From assembly GCA_029948255.1 (NCBI GenBank), contig JALIZF010001844.1, forward strand, positions 310,001 to 374,000: 64,000 bases of DNA. The letters run 5' to 3'. Made by a program: the position numbers and the translations under genes. This document shows positions 11,101 through 20,912 of this stretch, piece after piece. The notes under the pieces were generated by a model. It was not told the DNA's origin and did no database searches. It saw nothing but the letters and a program-made list of their open reading frames with translations. Each line of letters opens with the position of its first letter. Position 1 is the stretch's first letter. Source of the DNA: Telmatactis stephensoni (Eukaryota; Cnidaria; Anthozoa; Actiniaria; Isophelliidae).

Positions 11101-14100
11101 CCTTATGCTTTGCTTCTTCTTAAAAAAGGAAGGAAAAAGGAAAAGAAAAGAAAGCAAATGAAGGGAAGAGCACGACAGGGCTAGGGCGAAAAAACGGTTT
11201 ACGAGCTCCATAAAAAGGACGACTATAGGTTGTTAAAGCTCGTATTTTGTGTACAAACCCTTTTAATGCAAACGAAGTAACAAATTAAAATGTCGAATAC
11301 CACAAAAAATTCGAAAATGCGCTTCATAGTACTTTGCGAGAGTTGACATTTTGATCAGCAGAAGCTAAACTTGTGAGAAATATCGATTTTTGTAAGTACC
11401 TACGTGGAGTTTTTGTGCAATTAGGTTTTCTTACAAGTTTTGAGAAACGCTAGCGCAAAATATAGCGCTCATACAGGTTTTGAAGCAATATTGTCAGTTG
11501 CGGGCTCTGGACCTGCATCTAGAATCTTAAATTAAATGTAAAATCCTTACGCGATGCTTAGTTTTTCTTTTCTTTGCATCCTACATCCTAGAGACATGCG
11601 CAGATGTTATCACTTGCTGCTCTGTTTACGGTTGTATACAATCCTTAGGCCAAAGGGAGTATATTGATCGGTCACGAGAAAAACCTTGTCTTAATACTAG
11701 GCTGATTTTATTGTTATTATTATTCAAACTAGATTTTCCAAAGAGCAACCAACGCAGGCTCAGGGTTAATATATTTGGGATGCGAACCATCTCAAAATAC
11801 CTTTGTGGGAATTTATTCCAAAAACTGTATAGAGGTGAGTATATGTGAGTATACACCTATTTCAAAAAAGGTTGTCGTATGAGAGGTCTCAAGTCTACGC
11901 GACTAAACAGAAAAGGAGTATGGGTAGTTGCAAAATTTTACTCTCTTTTTCGCACTGTGGTCTTGATTTTAGCATCAGCAAATGAAGCTCTTTGATGTAT
12001 TAGGTCATGGTAAGCTGAAGTTGAATTATGGTGTGGATATTTGTGTGGTTTTATAGCTTTAGTAGTTTCTACCCATACTACCTTTTCGGGTTAGTCGCGT
12101 ACGCTTTTGCCGACAACGTTTATTGAGATAGGTGTATGTTCAGTGTCTACATGTTCTTATCTATGGAAACAATGATATTAAATAATTCATGTACACGCGA
12201 TTCCTTCGGGACATAGCAGTATTGACAATACTTGTACTCTAATTTCATCCCGAGACGAAAAGACCCTCGTTGTTCACGGTAGATTATAAATGTACATGAA
12301 TTCATGTTGCAAATGCACAAGCGCGTCGAGTTGTTGCTCAACAGTGGCGGGAAAATTCTACAAACGATTTGGTTGGTGGGCGTTTTCTACTGATATTCTT
12401 TAGTAAAATAAATAAATTTGAATCTTCACTGTGTCGAATGTTTTTTGTCTTTGTCTAGTGGGCGTTGACAGACCTTGCATGTCAGATGTACTCAATGATT
12501 TCAGTACCCATCTACGATACTCATGGACCAGAAGCCTGCATACATATTATAAACCACGGTAAAAGAAAATCTCATCAGTTTGTTTTATTTGTTTGTTTGT
12601 CCTTCCGTCCTTCCGTCCTTCCGTCCTTCCGTCTATCCATCCATCCATTCATCCGTCCGTCCATCCATCCATCCGTCCGTCCATCCATCCATCCGTCCAT
12701 CAGTCCGTTCGTCCGTCCGTCCGTCCGTCCGTCTGTTTGTTTGTTTGCTTGTTTTATTAGCTAGCTGTTAAATATACCACAAGCTCCAAATGTTATAACG
12801 TTTCGCACCCCTAATAGTTGGAATCGTTTCCAAATATTTCAAATTAATTTTGAATTCAGTATAAATCTCTTCAAACCATGAATATTCTGGCAGACGATGC
12901 AGCTTTGCTTGCAACGAGATGGTTTTGGGGATGTAAACCATGCAACTTTCTCCCATAATTTCAGCTTTAGAAGGTTAATGTTAATGACAAAGCAATTCTA
13001 AAGAAGCAAAGCCGTACCCGAAACCGAATTTCTATGCTGCAGAAATAGAACCCGGGCCTACTGGTCTAAGTTAAGAAATAAGGTTTAGTGATTTACTAAT
13101 TTGTGGCCTTACCTAATTTTTTGTAGCTGACGTAAGGGCCATAATTTGTCAACCCGAAAAAATTCCTTTTCTACTGGAGAATTCTGATGATTACTTACAG
13201 TTGAAAACTATTATCAAAATTGGAAATGACGTCACTGATGACGAAAAGGAAGAAGCAAAACAGCATGGCTTTGAGCTTTTATCATTCGCTGAACTGGAGG
13301 TAAGAATGACGTCACCGGCACACAGGAAACCCATGGCTAAATCTCAGACGTGGGTTAAACAATATTGGGATTCTATTGTTATCCTGAGAGCGTCGATCTA
13401 TAGATGCTGTTGTACTAATGAACTGATTTTGTCATTTTTCTCTAATTTCAGAAAATTGGGGAGAACAATTTCCAACAAAGAAATGTAAGTCATTTTTATA
13501 TACAAAACTAGTGCGAATTTCAAATATTCATAGTTGTGTTATAAGATTCGATTGACAAATGTCAGTAGAATAGAACGAAGCTAAAGGCCGAGTTACACGC
13601 AACGATTTGTCGGCCCGAATTGAGTTCTACTTTTGGCACTCCAATTCATTTGATTTTCCTTCCAAGAAATCGGCCCGACACGAAAGTGCAACAGATTTTT
13701 GCGAATCGGGCCAATTTCTTTCTTTTCCCAAACGAAGCTTATCAAAAATTGGGCCGACATATCTCAGCGTGTAACTCGGCCTTAACATAGAATATATGAG
13801 CAATCCGTTTCAAAAAGAAATAAGAATAAATACCATAAAAAAGAGAAAAATAATAACATAGTACCAGGAGTGGGGTTCGAACCCACGCGTACATCTGTAC
13901 ATTGGAACTTAAGTCCAACGCCTTAACCACTCGGCCATCCTGGTTGTCACACTCCAACAAAAATTAAGCACTTGTCTAACAGAACGCTTTTGACTTCATA
14001 GACCTTATCTGTCTTGAAACATCAACAGTCTGCAGTTCCGAGTGAGACAACCGTTCCTCTATGCAGGAATTATCTGAATTATTTGGTTTTGTGTTGAAAC

Positions 14101-17100
14101 TCGCCTCAATTTATTTGCTATTTCCTGGGAATACTTCCCATTTTTAAGTTGACCGAGCAACAGAACTAAAACCTCTAAGCTTATCATGCTTGTATGCATG
14201 CTGAACTATGAAACACCTAACAACTAGGGTTCGTTTATATGGGGATTTTGTCCAGGGTTAAGTTCGTCACGCCACAAGTTTGACCAGCCCGGTACGAAAA
14301 GAACTTTATATCGTCTAGGGTAGAACAACCTCATGTAAACGTAAGTGAATTCTTGTCGCGGTTTCCATATCAACCGTTTAATCCGACAATCATGTAAAAC
14401 CCGTCCCGAATTCAGCCAGGAAAGAAGTAGATGCATCCTTGCTATTTATTTGTCTCGTTAATTTGTGTTGGTCGGTACCTCGAGAATGTTTCTACATTGA
14501 GTACTATGGGCTGCTATAACCAAGGTCAGATGTGACCGTCTTTTCATTTAAAATTAGCAACCAAATAATGGATTTTTTTAATTGTATTTTGTAGCCATCA
14601 AAACCTGACGATATCTTCACTATATGTTATACAAGTGGAACTACAGGTGATAATAACATTGTAGACCCATTTTTTTAGTACAAACAAATGACGTCAAAAT
14701 GTGGTGGGAGCTAAGGCCCGTTCCATACGCGGCTCCGTACCTAATTACTGAATTAAGTTCGACAACTGAAAGAGTGGCATCTGGATCACTTAGGTATGGC
14801 AGCAGCCTATTTTTGGTTTGACAGGGTCTGTCACATTTTGTGACAGAGCAGTGGATCGACGGAATTAAGTACGCTGAGTCCAAAGTCGCCCCAAAGTTGT
14901 ACAAGAAAGGAGCGGGCTATGGAACTCAAGGCCAAAGTCGAGAGTGTTAGTTGTGACAGTTTTTCTCACCATGTTTTGATGTCTTCTGTGCATCTATAAA
15001 ACAAAAAACGCACGGAAAAGTGGATTTTGTTCGAAACATTTTTGTTTTGTGTAATTATCAAAATAATATTCGACAATTTACAGGCCCACCGTCGATGTCA
15101 ATTGAACTGGAACTGAAACATTCTGTGACGTCCACCGTGTATCTGTTTTAACATCACGCGATTCTCGACCAATTAGAGCGCGCGTAATATATAAACACAA
15201 ATATGTTTCCTGTCTGTTTAACGGCATGCCTTCTGTGTTGTGACAGGTACTCCAAAAGGAGCGATTATTACCAACAAAGGCATTATCGCAGCATTATCAG
15301 GAGTTTCTCACCAGTACAATCAGGTAATGTTTATATTACACCCATAACAGTCTTAGAGCAGTATTCGTAGGGTGTGAAACCGACCGCTCATATTTAGACA
15401 GATAGTGTGACACAAAATTATTACCGACTATGTGGTATTTTTTACTATTTTTTGACAGAATGGAATTGAGTTGCTGAGAACGGACAGTTATCTATCATAT
15501 TTACCAATGGCTCACATTTATGAAAGAGCAGCTACGGTAGGTAACTACATACCATTTGACCGTGCTTCCTGTGTTCTAAATATTTCAACATGGCAAACAC
15601 GACGTAGGCTTATGCCAGAAAATCTAACACCTCAACAATAGCTATAATATAGCAAAAAAGTACATAAAAAATCATGTTGTAAATAGTTGTATGGTATGGT
15701 ATGGTATGCTATGGTATGGTATGGTATGCTATGGTATGGTATGGTATATCAATTTATTGACTATTTTTATTAGATTCTGCTATACACAGGCGGAGGCAGA
15801 ATTGGAATTTACCGTGGTGACCCTAAACTATTACTAGAAGATATACAAAACCTTCAGTAAGTCATTTGGTATATATAAATATTAAAGATTAAAAGAAAGA
15901 GAATAGTTAAGAATGAACGAACGACGAACGGACGGACGGACGGACGGACGGACGGAAGGACGTACGAACAAACGCATGAATGAAATGAAATATGAGCAGA
16001 TAAATATAGCTTCAAGGACATATCATTGTTAAACATCTTCTTATGTCCTGTCGGTCTGACAGAAAAAAAGAGAATAAAGTATTGGGAATGAGACCGACGA
16101 GGAAACAACTTTGAAAGATCATCGACAATAAATATAAAATAGATCTAGATCTGAAAGATAATTCAATTGAAAGGCAAACGATAAAGTATATAGTATAAGT
16201 TTAAAAACCCTGCTTTCGTATAATTCTACATTTTTAACATGATACAGGCCAACGATATTCGCTGCGGTGCCTCGTATTCTCAACAGAGTCTATGACAAGG
16301 TAATTAAAGTACATGTTTCATTATCACTCGGCGAGCGTTGCCGACTGACAAAAATGATTCCAGTCCTCTCCCGGTCAAGGGCAGTTTAGACTGTGGAAAC
16401 AAGTCTTTACCGACAAAACGAATCAAATGCAGACACTAGGTCTCTACGCATGATCACCCGAGAAAGGTCGAAAGCTCGCTGAGTGAACGCTCGATAGACG
16501 GTCTTGTTTACTTATCATTTCGTCATGTGGTAATTGGGCGTGTCATTGATTGAGTAAGTTATATTTTTTTTGAGAAATGAATTGTGTATTTCATCGTAGG
16601 TTATGGCACAAATATCAGAGAGTAGGTTCAAGTCATGGCTGTTTGAAAAAGCCTTGAAATCGAAAGAGGGCGACTTAAAGAAGTGAGTATGTCGGTGTTT
16701 TAGCATCTTAACAGAGTATATGGCTAATAGTACATAAATTAAACTTTTCAAGGACTCTACACTAGTAATATTAGGATTTTCAGAAGGTTTTATCTCATGA
16801 ACGCGCTGCATAATTGTGTTTGGGATCCCGAAAATATCGAAATATATGAAATACTTGGTCTTTAAAACGTCCACGTGCACAAGCTTCTTTAAAATCATCT
16901 GAGAAACCGATAATTATATATATTATATATATATTATTATATTATATTATCATTAATTATATCATAGCTATCAATTTAGCTCTATTGTTGGTCAAACAAC
17001 TTGTAGATAGAGTCATAATGATTTGTCATCTTTCACAGAAATATCTTCCGCGGAGATACTTTGTGGGACAAATTTGTGTTCAAGAAAATCCAGGTGCGTT

Positions 17101-20100
17101 TTTCCTTCTCGCATCCGAGACAACAGCTTTCGATCTTCTCAGTCGCTCTTGTCATCTATATACTCGAGCTCTCTCTCTCTCTGTTGTTGTTGTTGTTGTT
17201 GTTTTTTAGTTGTTGTTGTTGTTGTTGTTGTTGTTTCTTTTTTCCTCCCTTACTCTGTTTATCAAGTGGTATATATTTCGCTTGATTTTTATAGAATTTG
17301 TTTGGCGGGAAATTGCGACTGGTCACGTGCGGATCCGCCCCTCTATCAGCCAAAGTGATGATGTTCTTCAAATGTTCTCTTGGAAAATGCTATGTAAGTA
17401 CTTTGAAGCTTTGATTGAACACATCTCTTGTCGAACGCGAACGTGTTTAAATCTCTTTGAGGTTTTTGAGAATTTAATATACCTGATTGTGTTACGGATT
17501 TTTGCGGTACATTTTAATGTACTAATTAAAATTAGTCACATTGTAATTTACTTTAATTTCGCGATTTTACCGTTCATAGTAAGAAAGCAGTTTTTATAAG
17601 GTTTTCATGTATAACAACTATTTCCGTTGGGTCTTGAAGTGGATGCCAGTTTAAGGATTGTAACAAGGAAGTGTTAAGGCAACTTTTCTAAAATGATTAC
17701 AAAATGTCAGTCCTCATGCATTCATGTAATAAGGTATATTGTTATTGTCTTTAAATGTGCTTTCAAAAAGCTCATGCAGTTCAGGTTAATTCCCTGAAAT
17801 ATTGTGTATATTTAGCCTAGAATTAAAACACATTGCGGTCACAAAAGTACATTTTACCACCGTTTGCATAACGTACATTTGTACGCGTTTCGTCAGACTA
17901 CAACTGGTCGTGACTGGAAATTGGCCAAAAGGCTATACGAAATCTGCGTTTTCACCTTGATATCTAAACAGGGACTGCGCGGAGACTTGGGGCTATAGCA
18001 CCCCACTTTCTGCGCTAACTAGAAAATTTTTGACTGGGTAGTCTATATATACTTAATTTATTTTCAAATGCTAGGCCCCCACTTTGCAAGGTTTAGTCGG
18101 TAGCATATCGACCAGTTCCTAGTAGAGACGTGTGTATGACGAAACGCGTAATTATGCAAACGGTACCGAGTAAATGAGCCTAAAAAGAGTTACAAATTGT
18201 TTTATCGTTCTATAAATTGATAGATAGTTGAAGGATATGGTCAAACCGAATGCTCAGCTGTTTGCTCTTTGCAGTTTCCTAATGATTTGACGGCAGGTAG
18301 TATACACATACAACTATATAAATTAAATATATTTTATAAGCTTTATTACTTCAGGAGGGGGCCGTAAGGGGGTTATGGAAACCGCAAAGAAAATTGAGAA
18401 AAAAACGCAACAAAAATTATCAAAACCCCCAAAACCGCAAACCGCGTAAGCCAAACACCGCAAAATTGCAGTTTAAAATAACAAATAACCGCATCAATAA
18501 TAACGCAAAACCGCATCAAAAATAAGGCAAAACCGCAAACCCTTACGTCCCTCTCCTTCAGTTTTGTTTCGTTTGTTTTCCGCCTTATGTTTTGCTTTGT
18601 CCTTTCAATTGCCGTTTTGTTTATTTTATATTTTGTGTTTTTTTTTTTCCTGTTTTTGTTTGCTTTTGTTAGGTTTTGTTAGTTTTGTTCTATTTTTTGT
18701 CTACATGCAATAGTTCTAGCCTTTTATTTAGTTTTGTTATTTTACATTTTAATTTGTTTTATTTACCTTTTGCTTTTGTTGCTTTGTTCGTTCGTCCCTC
18801 CGTTGGGTCGTTCTTAGTTGTCAGTCAGTCCCTCCGTCCGTCTGTCTGTCTGTCTGTTTGTCTGTTTGTCTGTTTGTCTGTTTGTCTGTTTGTCTGTTTG
18901 TCTGTTTGTCTGTTTGTTTGTCTGTTTGTTTGTTTGTTTGTTTGTTTGTTTGTTGTTTGTTTGTTTGTTTGTTTGTTTGTTTGTTTGTTTGTTTGTTTGT
19001 TTGTTTGTTTGTTTGTTTGTTTGTTTGTTTGTTTCAGTTTGTTTGATTTGCTAATATCGCTTACAAGTAACATTTTCTATATATTTTAACAAGGCCATGT
19101 TGGACCACCGATACCCTGTAACATTATCAAGCTAATAGACGTACCAGAGAAGGGTTACTATGCCAATGAAGGCAAAGGAGAGGTACGTTGAACTCATTCC
19201 TGTTTCTCGGATGACCCGATAACTATTTACAGGCTCGTACGTATATTAACAGGAAAATTAACGGGCCTATACACATAGACATTTCATAGCTTTTTAATAT
19301 ACCCTATTTTTATGATTTGTAGATTTGTATCAAAGGCCCTAATGTCTTCAACGGTTACTTAAAGGATCCAGAGAAAACAGCAGAAACTGTTGATCAAGAT
19401 GGCTGGCTCCACACTGGTGATGTGGGCGAATTTCTTGAGGTAATTAGGAAAAGGATATCAATTTGCTTGGTGAAAATGATCCTTTGTTCAATACAAAACT
19501 ATTTTGTTCGTTCGTTCGTTCGTTCGTTCGTTCGTCCGTTCGTTCGTTTGTTTGTTTGTTCCGGTTTGTTTATGGAATCACTGTTGGGAAATTCATCATT
19601 ACTTTCCTAGTACCCAGATAATCTCGTGCTAAGTCAAGAAAGACTTCACAGTATGTGACCACAGGAAACCCAAGCAGTTTCGGAACAGCTTCACTTTCTT
19701 TCTCTGTTTCAAATGACACAGGTGAAAAACGCATTGCGCACGCTCGGAAGTTTTAAATAAAACCATTGGAGGTTTAGTAAATCTTGAAAGTTAAGGCTGT
19801 CTGTGAGAAGTTAGTGCTTATCTTTTCCTAAAAGATTGCTTAAGTTGTTCTCTTTCCCTGGTCAAATAATACCCGAAAAATTCGCATAATACCACGACAG
19901 CTGAATCGACGGTATTTTTATTTGTAAACACGAACGACAGCACGAACGCGTCCACGAATTCCCGCCGAATTTTCAAACATGCGCAGTACATTTTTCACTC
20001 TTGTCGTCTCAAATATTATTTTCTTTTTTTCAGAATGGAACAATCAAAATTAGTCGATCGTAGTAAGCACATTTTTAAACTTTCTCAGGTATGTAATCAA

Positions 20101-20869
20101 CACAAACGAGTTCCGCCAACAAGGTTTGGTTTCATTTATCATATGGCTTTGAAATTTCTTTACAATGTGATTTTTGTGTAAACAATGTTCTTAATATGAG
20201 TTAGTTGATTACCTTGTTGTTAGTTCGTTTGTTTGTTATCGATATCGTTCGTTTCTTAGTTCGTTCTTTTGTTCGCTCGTTTGTTTCTTTAATCGTTCGT
20301 TCGTTCCGCTTTCGTTGTTTTGTTTTTTGCATGGTTACTTTTTGATAACTATTGTTTTATTTGTTTTAGGGTGAGTACGTTGCCCCTGAAAAAATAGAGT
20401 TGATTTGCATCAGAAGCCCTTACGTTGAGCAGATATTTATTCATGGCGAGTCCTTGAAGGTAAATACTCCGTGCAATAATGACTAACTGACTGACTGACT
20501 GACTAACTGACTGACTGACTGACTGACTGACTGACTGACTGACTGACTGACTGACTGACTGACTGACCGACTGACCGACTGACCGACTGACTGACTGACT
20601 GACTGACTGACTGACTGAATGAATGAATGACTGACTGACTGACTGACTGACTGAATGAATGAATGAATGAATGACTGACTGACTGACTGAATGAATGAGT
20701 GACCGACTGACCGACTGACCTGACTGACTGACTGACTGACTGACTGACTGACTGACTGACAGACTGAATGAATGAGCGACCGACCAATCGATCAACCGTT
20801 TGCCTGTACGTCTCTCTGTCCGTCTGTCCGTCTGTCCATCTGTCCATCTGTCCATCTGTCCATCTGTCC

Positions 20870-20912
<43 letters not shown>

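Noticed and set aside
18676..19089. CLFVCLFV / NKQTNKQT open frames
   Set aside because: Microsatellite artefacts inside intron 16 of ACSL copy 2.
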